A stretch of 33,313 nucleotides of DNA from Pseudomonadota bacterium (GTDB lineage Bacteria; Pseudomonadota; Alphaproteobacteria; Acetobacterales; Acetobacteraceae): the NCBI GenBank assembly GCA_021805665.1, contig JAJZEV010000094.1, positions 1 through 33,313 on the forward strand. The letters run 5' to 3'. Positions 26,569 through 33,313 of this stretch are shown here, piece after piece; position 1 is the stretch's first letter, and every line of letters starts with the position of its first letter. The translations under genes were made by a program, and so were the position numbers. The notes below the pieces were generated by a model that did no database searches, had not been told where the DNA came from, and saw only the letters and a list, made by a program, of their open reading frames with translations.

Positions 26569-26984
26569 TACCGCGTCCACCCGCCCATCCGGCAGATCTT
26601 CTCCCAGTGCTGGGCCGAAATCGCCATCACCGACAGCCGCGACTGCCGCACCAGCGCGATCTCCGCCAGCGCCGGCTCCGCCTTGATGTCCGCCAGCGTC
26701 ACCGGCTTCGGCAGCGGCCGCACCGCTTTCATATCGACACACACCCAGTCGCCGCTGTCCGCCGTCGGGTCCGGATAGGCTTCCTTCGCGACCTCCACGA
26801 TCCCCACGATCTGCTTGCCGATGTTGGAGTGATAGAAGAATGCCCGATCGCCCTTCTTCATCGCCTTCAAATTGTTCTTCGCCGTATGGTTCCGCACCCC
26901 GGTCCAGGGCTCGATCTTATTCGCCACCTGCTGATCCCAACTGAACGCATCCGGCTCCGACTTCACCAACCAATAGCCTGTCAT
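26568..26984 (-). CDS. EVE domain protein
   Basis: A 138-residue EVE protein (PUA-like fold). MTGYWLVKSEPDAFSWDQQ, WTGVRNHTAKNNLKAMKKGDRAFFYHSN and GIVEVAKEAYPDPTA are the family signature, with an aromatic cage for modified bases near the conserved Trp and Ser residues. EVE proteins (for example human THYN1) are thought to read modified nucleobases. AAGGAAG precedes the ATG. The gene follows zur by 9 bases and overlaps the Rieske gene by one base. The link between the three functions is not obvious and the order may just reflect co-transcription. Confidence 0.92.
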   Translation of the reverse strand: MTGYWLVKSEPDAFSWDQQVANKIEPWTGVRNHTAKNNLKAMKKGDRAFFYHSNIGKQIVGIVEVAKEAYPDPTADSGDWVCVDMKAVRPLPKPVTLADIKAEPALAEIALVRQSRLSVMAISAQHWEKICRMGGWTR

Positions 26985-26993
26985 CGTTCTTCC

Positions 26994-27446
26994 TTAATTC
27001 GCGGCACAGGCCGCGCACTGGCCTTCCGCCTCGATCGTGGCCTTGCCGACCTTGAACCCCAACCGCCGGGCGGCATCCTCCAGCGCATGGGACAGTTCGT
27101 GGTCCTCCAGTTCCGTCACCTTGCCGCAGGTGCGGCAGATCAGGAACTGCGCGGCGTGGTCGTGATCCTCATCCGCGATGCAGCCGACGAACGCGGCCAT
27201 GCTCTCCAGCTTATGCACCAGCCCTTGTTCCTGCAGGAACTCCAGCGCGCGATACACCGTCGGCGGCGCCGCACCCTGGCGAGTCCCGCGCAACTGGTCC
27301 AACAGGTCGTACGCGCCGGTCGGGGAATCGCGGTCAAGGATCAGACCCAGCACCTGACGGCGCAAATCGGTCAGCCGCACCCCGCGCCCCTCGCAAATGA
27401 CGTTGGCTCTGGACAGCAATGTCTCGGTTCGGGGGGAAAACCCCAT
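26994..27446 (-). CDS. zur: Fur-family zinc regulator Zur
   Basis: A 150-residue Fur-family repressor. LTDLRRQVLGLI and GAAPPTVYRALEFLQEQGLVHKLES form the winged helix. HDHAAQFLICRTCGKVTELEDHEL contains the metal sites and the CxxC of the structural zinc, and the end GQCAACAAN holds the second CxxC pair. This layout favours Zur over Fur. The track ORF begins too early; ATG 27446 (MGFSPRTETLLSR) has AAGGAG at ideal spacing. The genes hisI and a COG0523 GTPase are divergent from it, which supports a zinc role. No AT-rich Zur box is visible in the 46-base gap. Confidence 0.88.
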   Translation of the reverse strand: MGFSPRTETLLSRANVICEGRGVRLTDLRRQVLGLILDRDSPTGAYDLLDQLRGTRQGAAPPTVYRALEFLQEQGLVHKLESMAAFVGCIADEDHDHAAQFLICRTCGKVTELEDHELSHALEDAARRLGFKVGKATIEAEGQCAACAAN

Positions 27447-27455
27447 AAAGCACTC

Positions 27456-27483
27456 CTTGGCGGCGGGCTCTGCCAGCGCCAAG
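27456..27483. promoter_or_regulatory. Inverted repeat between zur and hisI
   Basis: CTTGGCG and CGCCAAG are perfect 7-base inverted arms with a 14-base spacer in the 46-base gap between divergent starts. It overlaps the zur ribosome site region. It does not match the usual AT-rich Zur box, so any role is uncertain. Confidence 0.3.
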
Positions 27484-27492
27484 ATATCATCC

Positions 27493-27906
27493 ATGAACGA
27501 AATTACCACTTCCGCCGATGCGGTTTTGTCCGCCATCGGCTTCGACGCCAACGGCCTTGTCCCGGCCATCGCCCAGCAGCACGACACCGGGGAGGTGCTG
27601 ATGATGGCCTGGATGAACGCCGAATCCGTCCGCGAGACCCTGGCGACCGGCCGCGTCTGCTACTACAGCCGCAGCCGCGGCAAGCTGTGGCGCAAGGGCG
27701 AAAGCTCCGGCCAGACCCAACACCTGCATGAACTGCGGGTCGATTGCGACGGCGATACGCTGCTGCTGCTGGTGCATCAGGACGGCGTCGCCTGCCACAC
27801 CGGCCGCCGCAACTGCTTCTTCAGGGCCGTGCGCGACGGCGAACTGGTGGAAATCGCCGCGCCCGAGGTCTCCCCCGACGCGCTGTACGGACACGCCCAT
27901 GGCTGA
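27493..27906 (+). CDS. hisI: Phosphoribosyl-AMP cyclohydrolase
   Basis: A 137-residue HisI without a HisE domain. [62 protein letters not shown] cover the whole active region. The DxDxD binds Mg2+, and the Cys residues bind the catalytic Zn2+. It opens the purine ring of phosphoribosyl-AMP in the third step of histidine synthesis. ATG at 27493 gives the family N-terminus; the track start at 27397 lies inside zur. Its end overlaps the COG0523 GTPase start by 8 bases. Histidine genes are absent around it, so it may be the only copy or a zinc-related paralogue. Confidence 0.93.
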   Translation: MNEITTSADAVLSAIGFDANGLVPAIAQQHDTGEVLMMAWMNAESVRETLATGRVCYYSRSRGKLWRKGESSGQTQHLHELRVDCDGDTLLLLVHQDGVACHTGRRNCFFRAVRDGELVEIAAPEVSPDALYGHAHG

Positions 27907-28900
27907 GACAACGCCGGTCACCGTGCTGACCGGCTTCCTGGGCGCCGGCAAGACCACGCTGCTGAACCACCTGCTGCGGCAACCCGCCCTGGTCCGCACC
28001 GCCGTGCTGGTGAATGAGTTCGGGGAGATCGGGCTGGATCACCTTCTGGTGGAGAAGCTGGACGACTCCACCGTGCTGCTGAACGCCGGCTGCCTGTGCT
28101 GCACCGTGCGCGGCGACCTTGCCCGCGCCCTCCGCGAAATGCTCCCCCGCGCTCGGCGGGATGAGATATCCCGCATCGTGATCGAAACGACCGGGCTGGC
28201 CGACCCGGTGCCGATCCTGGCCACGCTGATGAGCGATCCGGTCGCCGCGTCGGCCTATCGGCTGGATGGGATTGTGACGGTGGTGGATGCGGTGAACGGC
28301 GCGGCGCATCTGGACACGCAGGAAGAAGCCGTGCGGCAGGTGGCCGTGGCCGACCGGCTGATCATCAGCAAAGCCGATTTGGCGGACACGGCCGCCCTGC
28401 GGGTTAGGCTGGCGGCACTGAATCCCGGCGCGCCGGTGGCCGAGGCGATCGGCGGCGTGGTCGATCCGGGGTTCGTGCTGGGCGCGGGGCTGTTCGATCC
28501 ACGAAGCAAAATCCCCGATGTCGCGGGATGGCTGAACGCGGCGGCGTTCGAGGCGCACGAGCACCACCATCACGACCCGAACCGCCACGATGCCGCGATC
28601 CGCGCCTTCTGCGTGACGCTGGACCAACCGCTGGACTGGCCGGCGATGGCGATGTGGCTGGAGATGCTGGTTGCCTCCCGCGGGGAAAACCTGTTGCGGG
28701 TGAAGGGAATTCTGAACCTGAAAGGCCACGACCGCCCGGTGGCGATCCACGCGGTGCGGCACCTGATGCATCCCCCCGCCAAGCTGGCGGCCTGGCCGGA
28801 GGGCGACCCCAGGACCAGCCGGCTGGTGTTCATCACCCGCGACCTGCCGCGTTCGGTGATCGAGGAGGGGCTGCGGGCGTTTCAGGCGGCGGGGGGATAG
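27899..28900 (+). CDS. COG0523 GTPase, putative zinc metallochaperone (CobW-like)
   Basis: A 333-residue G3E GTPase. [16 protein letters not shown] is the Walker A (P-loop), [10 protein letters not shown] and [11 protein letters not shown] follow, the latter the CxCC metal motif, then [11 protein letters not shown] and SKADLAD (a guanine-binding loop). A His-rich stretch [12 protein letters not shown] near residue 225 fits metal binding. The CobW C-terminal domain ends the protein. Such proteins either load cobalt into cobalamin enzymes or supply zinc in shortage. Position next to zur and hisI favours zinc. It overlaps hisI by 8 bases, so the two are co-translated. ATG at 27899 is in phase with the P-loop. 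Confidence 0.9.
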   Translation: MAETTPVTVLTGFLGAGKTTLLNHLLRQPALVRTAVLVNEFGEIGLDHLLVEKLDDSTVLLNAGCLCCTVRGDLARALREMLPRARRDEISRIVIETTGLADPVPILATLMSDPVAASAYRLDGIVTVVDAVNGAAHLDTQEEAVRQVAVADRLIISKADLADTAALRVRLAALNPGAPVAEAIGGVVDPGFVLGAGLFDPRSKIPDVAGWLNAAAFEAHEHHHHDPNRHDAAIRAFCVTLDQPLDWPAMAMWLEMLVASRGENLLRVKGILNLKGHDRPVAIHAVRHLMHPPAKLAAWPEGDPRTSRLVFITRDLPRSVIEEGLRAFQAAGG

Positions 28901-29320
28901 GCGGTTGGCGGGGAGGTTTTGGCAGGTCGCGAGGCGACTTGCTGGTAACCGATGGTCTATCGACACGTGTAGGGCTGGCGCGGGCAACTGCTCTTGACCC
29001 TACGCGGTCCTTCACAGCGACTGCCGGATCGGCTGAGATTGGCCGGAAGCTGAATGGCCGCTTTGGAGCGAGCAGCGGCGAAATGCAGTCTTTGTTGATT
29101 TTGGCTTGCTGCGGATTTTGGGTTCAACGCGGCGCCCTGCCGCAGATGGTGGTGCTCATTCTTGCGGATGGTTGGAGCTACCTGGAGTGTCGTCCGCATG
29201 ATGAAGGAAGTCACCGTACGTCCGAATCATGCCGGAGGTCAGTGATCGCCGCCTCCCTGGCTGTCGCGATAAAATCTGTTATCAAGAATAAAGCCAGAGC
29301 AGAAGCAGCTAGGGAAAGCC
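28901..29320. other. Gene-free stretch with a likely decayed repeat
   Basis: I see no supported gene. The minus-strand track ORF 28957-29214 has no recognisable domain. The middle part (GGCCGGAAGCTGAATGGCCGC and around) resembles the dispersed non-coding sequences I recall from other alphaproteobacterial intergenic regions, but this is memory only. A GATAA-N6-TTATC inverted repeat lies at 29268-29283, about 40 bases before the next gene. Confidence 0.35.
29268..29283 (+). promoter_or_regulatory. GATAA-N6-TTATC inverted repeat before the accessory genes
   Basis: Perfect 5-base arms with a 6-base spacer, 37 bases before the ATG of the first of three accessory genes. It may be part of a promoter or operator; no clear -35/-10 pair is seen. 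Confidence 0.3.
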
Positions 29321-30019
29321 ATGACAGACGGCGGGGACACAGTTGCCGATGTGCGGGCATGGACGGACCGGCTGCGGTCGTGCCTGCCGCAATCCGTCGA
29401 TGTCCGGGCCTTGGGCGTCGTGTCGAAGGCTCCCTTTCAAATCCTCTGCACCCGGGAAGCCTTGATCTGGCGAACTGAGGAGCTGGCGCGAACTGCCTGT
29501 GATGCATTGGAGCGCGACGACTTCGCCGCTGCGGCGATTTTGGCACGGGCCGTTACTGAAAACGCTGCCCTGACGTGGAAGCTGATGGCCGTTCTTGATG
29601 AGCGCGCAAAATATACGCCGCAGAAAATGAACGACCTGCTTATGCGCATGCTGGCCGGGTCGGGAAAATGGCCGGAAGTTCCGAAGCCGATTCATGTGAT
29701 GGATTGCCTGAGAGAAATCGACAAAAAGGTTCCGGGCGCTATGTCAAGCTATGATGGCCTAAGCGAGATCGCGCATCCCAATTGGCTGGGTGTTTCCGGG
29801 CTGTATTCGAAAAACGACGAGCCTAACTACATCACATACTTTGGGCGCGGGCTGCGCGGGGCGGATAGCTCTCGCGGCATGATCGTCAACTCGATCCTCG
29901 GTTCGCTCGGAGCATTCGAGTATGCCTACAACCGGATATCTGAACTGATGCCCAGCTTCCTTGCGGAATTGGAAAGCATTTGGTCGAATGAAAAAGATGA
30001 TTGGCCTAGCACCCGATAA
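29321..30019 (+). CDS. Hypothetical protein (DUF5677-like)
   Basis: A 232-residue, mostly helical protein with no signal peptide. It has paired motifs RAVTENAALTWKL (about residue 74) and YDGLSEIAHPNWLGVSGLY (about 145), which look like the R/E...H layout of the DUF5677 family I recall from accessory regions; this is a weak family match. AGGGA precedes the ATG. It is the first of three same-strand genes of unknown function and has lower G+C than the core genes to the left. The function is not known. A nucleic-acid-related or defence role is conceivable but not shown. Confidence 0.7.
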   Translation: MTDGGDTVADVRAWTDRLRSCLPQSVDVRALGVVSKAPFQILCTREALIWRTEELARTACDALERDDFAAAAILARAVTENAALTWKLMAVLDERAKYTPQKMNDLLMRMLAGSGKWPEVPKPIHVMDCLREIDKKVPGAMSSYDGLSEIAHPNWLGVSGLYSKNDEPNYITYFGRGLRGADSSRGMIVNSILGSLGAFEYAYNRISELMPSFLAELESIWSNEKDDWPSTR

Positions 30020-30207
30020 ACCCGCTTATCACGTGCTAATCGGTTTCTGGTCGGGCGGGGGCATTCCGCACCGAAAAGCCGTTATATTTCAATGTTCGAT
30101 TTTTGCTGCGAAATTCTTGAATTACGCAACAAAGGTCTCACAAACCTGTGTGCAGCCAACATGTGGTGGTGTATAAAGCTCACGGGCATCAACTTTTCGT
30201 AGCTATC

Positions 30208-30816
30208 ATGACAATCACAGCGGACACATGGGCGATAGTCAGTGCGACTGGCCTAGGCCCAGTTTTAGCCGTAGCCCTCACCCTTTGGCGTGAAGCGGCC
30301 AAGGCTAAAAATAGCCGCCGCCTGCATGTGTTTCGAACACTCATGGCAACACGGAGAATACATATTTCCAATGACCATGTGAGTGCTATCAATCTTGTTG
30401 AGGTCGATTTCTACAAGTGCAGGAATGTTGAAGCAGCATGGAAAGAATATAGAAACCACTTGATTGATAATGGTAAGCTGGAAGATCAATATTGGCGTGA
30501 GAAAAAAGAAAACCTACTTGCAAAATTTCTTTGCGAGATTGGCGTTGTCCTTGGTTTCAAAATCCCGGCAATCGATATTTTTAGGGGTGGCTATGCTCCC
30601 AAGGGTTGGGAGCACCGGGATAATAGAGCTACGAATGCAGTGGAATATATTTATGAATTGTCGCAGGGCAAGCGGTCAGTGCCCATGGCGGCCACAAGTT
30701 TTCCCGTCTCGCAGGATGCGGTGGACAAGCAGAACTCGGTCCAGGACGCCCTTTTTAAGACTCTCTCTGGCGAACGACCATTGAAGATTAAGTCTGAGGG
30801 TGGGGTAGATGCGTGA
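30208..30816 (+). CDS. DUF6680-like protein with an N-terminal membrane segment
   Basis: A 202-residue protein. WAIVSATGLGPVLAVALTLW (residues 7-26) is a single membrane helix, followed by a basic stretch and RRLHVFRTLMATRRIHISNDHVSAINLVEVDFY, the feature I associate with the DUF6680 family. The rest is charged and helical. The track start at 30148 is unlikely; ATG 30208 places the helix at the N-terminus but has a weak ribosome site. It has visibly more A+T than its surroundings. Its last 8 bases overlap the next gene. The function is unknown. Confidence 0.7.
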   Translation: MTITADTWAIVSATGLGPVLAVALTLWREAAKAKNSRRLHVFRTLMATRRIHISNDHVSAINLVEVDFYKCRNVEAAWKEYRNHLIDNGKLEDQYWREKKENLLAKFLCEIGVVLGFKIPAIDIFRGGYAPKGWEHRDNRATNAVEYIYELSQGKRSVPMAATSFPVSQDAVDKQNSVQDALFKTLSGERPLKIKSEGGVDA

Positions 30817-31261
30817 CGATCTGATATTGCTTGTATGCCTTGGTGTAATCTACGCGGTTGTCTCAGTTAGGACGCGCGATTTCTATGTTGTAATCCGTGA
30901 GTTTCGTATCGTTACTCCCGGTGAATTCGGTAAGGGTAAGCAGATAGAAAGCGCAGACGTGCATCACTTTGATGACTATGCCGCTGCAAAGGCGTTTCGC
31001 GACCTGCACGACACTTACGCTGCATGGCCACATTATGAAAACCAGCAGAACATAAACTATCTATACGCCGTTCCTGCCCTAACAGCCAAAAGGGCGAGCG
31101 CGAAGATGACAAATCAGATTCATCATGAGGCAAAGCTGTTGATGGAGACACCCCATTCAATACTCTCGGCTCTGAAGAAACATTGGGATGAGGAGCGTAA
31201 AGCCCGCGCTGAACTGGAAGAGTTGGAATCCCAACCCACACCTCTAGGCGAAACCGAATAA
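30809..31261 (+). CDS. Small membrane-anchored hypothetical protein
   Basis: A 150-residue protein starting with a hydrophobic segment LILLVCLGVIYAVVSV (residues 5-20), then a soluble part with VVIREFRIVTPGEFGKGKQ and DYAAAKAFRDLHDTYAAWPHYENQQNINYLYAV, ending in a charged coiled-coil (LKKHWDEERKARAELEELE). I recognise no family. GAGGGTGGGG stands before the ATG. It overlaps the DUF6680-like gene by 8 bases, so both proteins are probably made together and, since both carry a single N-terminal helix, may act at the membrane. It is A+T-rich compared with the genome. Confidence 0.7.
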   Translation: MRDDLILLVCLGVIYAVVSVRTRDFYVVIREFRIVTPGEFGKGKQIESADVHHFDDYAAAKAFRDLHDTYAAWPHYENQQNINYLYAVPALTAKRASAKMTNQIHHEAKLLMETPHSILSALKKHWDEERKARAELEELESQPTPLGETE

Positions 31262-31364
31262 GTCCGCTTCTCCTTCCTGTCATTGGCTGCGATACACTCC
31301 GGCTGCAAAGGCTTCATAACGTTCGGTTCGGTTAAGTTGGGTCATCGCGGCTAAGCGAGTGCCG

Positions 31365-31381
31365 CATAACCGCCAATTATG
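31365..31381. repeat. Inverted repeat CATAAC-N5-ATTATG (dif-like)
   Basis: Arms match in 5 of 6 positions. The flanks GCCGCATAA and TTATGGCAAGT recall the half-sites of tyrosine-recombinase (Xer) sites, but the spacer is 7 rather than 6 bases. Confidence 0.3.
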
Positions 31382-31410
31382 GCAAGTGCCCATGTTCGCC
31401 AGTTTGACCA

Positions 31411-31427
31411 CATAACGACAAGTTATG
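31411..31427. repeat. Inverted repeat CATAAC-N5-GTTATG (dif-like)
   Basis: Perfect 6-base arms with a 5-base centre. It is 46 bases from a related repeat, and both are followed by TATGGMAAGT. The paired layout is what draws attention. Confidence 0.35.
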
Positions 31428-31468
31428 GAAAGTCGGCGCGCTTGCTTGCCCGAGAAAGTCGCGCCGCC

Positions 31469-31499
31469 GCCGCATCACACGCCCCTATAACAATGCGGC
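31469..31499. repeat. Inverted repeat GCCGCAT-N17-ATGCGGC
   Basis: Perfect 7-base arms separated by 17 bases. No T-run follows on either strand, so it is not an obvious terminator of hflX or of the accessory genes. Confidence 0.3.
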
Positions 31500-31643
31500 G
31501 CTTGCGTGTCCGTGAATGTCCGGGAGGCAACCCACTGTCCGGCTTCGCGAGATGGCCCACCCCGTCCAGGACGACTTAAATGGGCGCAACCCAACCGCCC
31601 GGGCTCAAGCGCCCTATCAAGCGTGCCGCCCCAAACCGAATGC

Positions 31644-33011
31644 TCAGTGCGCGGCAAGGCTCCGCCGCAGCCGCGTGATCGCCGCAGGCAAGCCGCGCAC
31701 CCTCATCACCCGGCCCGTCTCATCGTACTCCTCCGACAGAACCCGCGCGCTTTCATACACCTCGCCGATCAGCCCTTGTTTCGCATAGGGCAAGACCAGC
31801 ACATCCTCCACCATCGCCGCCTCGAAGAACGCGATGATCGTGTCCCGCAAAGCGCTCACATCCTCAGGCTTGTGGGCAGACAGCAGGATCGCGTCTGGAT
31901 GCTTCTCCATCAGGGCCGCGCGGCCGGCGGCATCCACCCGGTCCATCTTGTTCAGCACCAGGCGGGACGGCACCGCATCCGCCCCGATCTCCCGCAGCAC
32001 GCCACGGCTGACCTCCAGTTGCGCCTCATAGGTCGGGTCCGATGCGTCCACCACGTAAAGCAGCAAGGAGGCCTCCAGCGCCTCCGCCAAAGTGGAACGG
32101 AACGATGCCACCAGATCGTGCGGCAGTTGCTTGATGAAGCCGACCGTGTCGGACACAAGCACGCGGGGCCGGGTCTCTGGCTGCAGCGCGCGCACGGTGG
32201 TGTCCAGTGTGGCGAACAGCTTGTCCTCCACCAGCACCTGGCTGCCGGTCAGCGCCCGCATCAGCGAGGATTTGCCCGCATTGGTATAGCCGACCAGCGC
32301 CACCCGCAGTTGGTCCCGGCGGGCGGAGCGGCGTTGGTCGCTGTCGCGCTGCACCGCCGCCAACTGGTCCTTCAGTTCAGAGAGACGGTCGCGGATCTTG
32401 CGGCGATCGAGGTCCAGCGTGCTTTCGCCGGCTCCGGGGCCTTGCTGCCGCCCGCCGCCAGCCGAGGACTCCCGCATCCGCGGCGCCACGTATTTCAGCC
32501 GCGCCATCTCCACCTGCAGCTTTGCCTCCCGGGTGTTGGCGTGGCGGTGGAATATTTCGACGATGACGCCGGTGCGATCCAGCACCTGCGCCCCGGTGGC
32601 GCGCTCCAGGTTGCGGATCTGGCTGGGCGAGAGTTCATGATCGACGATGACGAATTCCGGCTTGCGGCCGGGACCCGCGCCCGGTTCAGCGGCATCGGAC
32701 ATCGCGGGGCCGCTCGTCGCACCAACGCCTTCGAACCGTTGCCGCGCCTTGGACTTCGCGGTTGGCGCCATCGGGCCGACCACACCGCTGCCACCGGTCA
32801 GCGCCGCCAGTTCCGCCAGCTTGCCGCTTCCCAACAGCGACGCTGCGCCAGTTCCCTCGCGCTTTTGCGACACCGAACCGGCAAGCTCATAGCCCAGCGT
32901 CTTTACCAGCCGCCCCAGTTCCTCAAGGCTGGCTTCGTGCGCGACGTCATCGACATCGGGGGTCTGGATGCCGACGAGGACGGCAAGCGGAATGGGCGGT
33001 TTGGTTTCCAT
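31644..33011 (-). CDS. hflX: Ribosome-associated GTPase HflX
   Basis: A 455-residue HflX. The N-terminal domain (LLGSGKLAELAAL, then FVIVDHELSPSQIRNLERATGAQVLDRTGVIVEIFHRHANTREAKLQVEMARLKY) is the ribosome-binding part. The G domain follows: VALVGYTNAGKSSLMRALTG (P-loop), DTVGFIKQLPHDLVASFRSTLAEA (switch II) and LNKMDR (G4). HflX splits stalled ribosomes and is heat-responsive in several bacteria. A roughly 40-residue low-complexity insert (GGSGVVGPMAPTAKSKARQRFEG...) sits inside the N-terminal domain. No hfq lies beside it. The ATG at 33011 has no clear ribosome site. Confidence 0.93.
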   Translation of the reverse strand: METKPPIPLAVLVGIQTPDVDDVAHEASLEELGRLVKTLGYELAGSVSQKREGTGAASLLGSGKLAELAALTGGSGVVGPMAPTAKSKARQRFEGVGATSGPAMSDAAEPGAGPGRKPEFVIVDHELSPSQIRNLERATGAQVLDRTGVIVEIFHRHANTREAKLQVEMARLKYVAPRMRESSAGGGRQQGPGAGESTLDLDRRKIRDRLSELKDQLAAVQRDSDQRRSARRDQLRVALVGYTNAGKSSLMRALTGSQVLVEDKLFATLDTTVRALQPETRPRVLVSDTVGFIKQLPHDLVASFRSTLAEALEASLLLYVVDASDPTYEAQLEVSRGVLREIGADAVPSRLVLNKMDRVDAAGRAALMEKHPDAILLSAHKPEDVSALRDTIIAFFEAAMVEDVLVLPYAKQGLIGEVYESARVLSEEYDETGRVMRVRGLPAAITRLRRSLAAH

Positions 33012-33102
33012 GCGTGTTCAAGTAGCACGGATACGCCCGAAGCGTGGAAATCGCTCCTTCGGTCTGATCCGGCGTTCGGGGGAACCCCGCGCACCGCGCG
33101 TC

Positions 33103-33138
33103 TGCAATTTAAGATTGCAATTCCACTCAACCTATAAT
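33103..33138 (+). promoter_or_regulatory. Promoter-like sequence with inverted repeat before the last gene
   Basis: A perfect TATAAT (33133-33138) lies 37 bases before the ATG. Upstream is a perfect TGCAAT-N5-ATTGCA inverted repeat (33103-33119) where the -35 region would be. This fits a regulated promoter, but no good -35 hexamer at 16-18 bases is seen. Confidence 0.5.
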
Positions 33139-33175
33139 AGAAAAGAACATATCACGAACAACGGACCCCACCCAA

Positions 33176-33313
33176 ATGCCAGACCCAAACCCAACCTCCA
33201 TGGAACTGGCGCTAAAAACCATCTGCCTCAACCTGATAGCCTACGTCCTGCCAGCAGCCGATGGCGACCCGGTCAAAGCCAGCGCCCTGATCGCCGACAT
33301 GGTCCACGCCTAC
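33176..33313 (+). CDS. Unknown protein, cut by the right window edge
   Basis: The open frame MPDPNPTSMELALKTICLNLIAYVLPAADGDPVKASALIADMVHAY continues off the window. The 46 visible residues form a helical start and match no family I recognise. A promoter-like sequence stands just upstream, which supports it as a real gene. The ribosome site is weak. It is divergent from hflX. Confidence 0.55.
   Translation, partial: MPDPNPTSMELALKTICLNLIAYVLPAADGDPVKASALIADMVHAY

Larger units (their letters stand above)
31262..31643. other. Gene-free stretch with several inverted repeats
   Basis: No supported gene. Three CATAAC words lie at 31315, 31365 and 31411, and two of these are parts of inverted repeats listed separately. 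A third inverted repeat GCCGCAT/ATGCGGC lies at 31469-31499. A 20-codon minus-strand ORF within the repeats (start MWSNWRTWALAIIGG) could be a tiny membrane peptide, but nothing supports it. Confidence 0.4.

Noticed and set aside
28957-29214. 85-aa minus-strand ORF in the gap before the accessory genes
   Set aside because: No domain; probably a translated decayed repeat.
31355-31416. 20-codon minus-strand ORF (MWSNWRTWALAIIGG...) in the inverted-repeat region
   Set aside because: Looks like a membrane peptide but has no supporting ribosome site or known relative.
31315-31643. Possible integron attC site
   Set aside because: CATAAC and TATAACAATGC words resemble attC ends, but no RYYYAAC/GTTRRRY pair or integrase gene is present.
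1-33313. CRISPR array, tRNA or rRNA genes, and insertion sequences
   Set aside because: No regular repeat-spacer pattern, cloverleaf, rRNA-like sequence or transposase frame was seen on either strand.

Overview
The window is high-G+C DNA with alphaproteobacterial gene content: a heterotetrameric-type sarcosine oxidase, an AlgD-like dehydrogenase, Zur, a DUF2076 protein, stomatin-like protein and HflX. A member of the Rhodospirillales/Acetobacteraceae is the likeliest source, by inference only. Genes are tightly packed, often with 1-10 base overlaps, and most lie on the minus strand. No rRNA, tRNA, CRISPR array, transposase or integrase was found. The one stretch with clearly different composition is about 30.0-31.26 kb, where A+T-rich small genes of unknown function sit.

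Left part (1-9.9 kb, all minus). A five-gene catabolic-looking run comes first: SDR, SDR, alpha/beta hydrolase with an Asp nucleophile, TauD-type dioxygenase, and an SDR cut by the window edge. Then come a small conserved protein with a TTG start and a cold-shock protein with its own promoter, leader hairpin and terminator. The sarcosine oxidase operon follows as soxB, soxD, soxA. The soxA frame runs on without a stop into a SoxG domain, so alpha and gamma subunits are one 1154-residue polypeptide. A GMC oxidoreductase is transcribed divergently from soxB.

Middle (11.6-23.2 kb). This holds a GT4 glycosyltransferase, a slipin, a gene-poor 650-base stretch with a very strong terminator, a DUF2076 protein, a CoA-binding protein, an LLM flavin enzyme / metallo-beta-lactamase-fold hydrolase / OsmC operon, a divergent GNAT and Tat-exported polysaccharide deacetylase pair, an L-threonate-dehydrogenase-like enzyme, and an algD-like gene overlapping a second GT4 gene.

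Right part (23.2-33.3 kb). This holds a TumE/TumA-like toxin-antitoxin pair with a palindrome over its promoter. Next is a TetR-MATE efflux unit with matching GACC/GGTC operators before tetR and inside the MATE reading frame. A zinc-themed block follows: zur, EVE and Rieske genes on one strand, hisI and a COG0523 GTPase on the other. After that come three poorly known genes on + (a possible accessory island), an intergenic stretch with several inverted repeats, hflX, and the start of a small unknown gene behind a good promoter-like sequence.

The best leads are the soxA-soxG fusion, the duplicated TetR-type operator, the TumE/TumA pair, the zur/hisI/COG0523 arrangement, and the small accessory island with its flanking inverted repeats.
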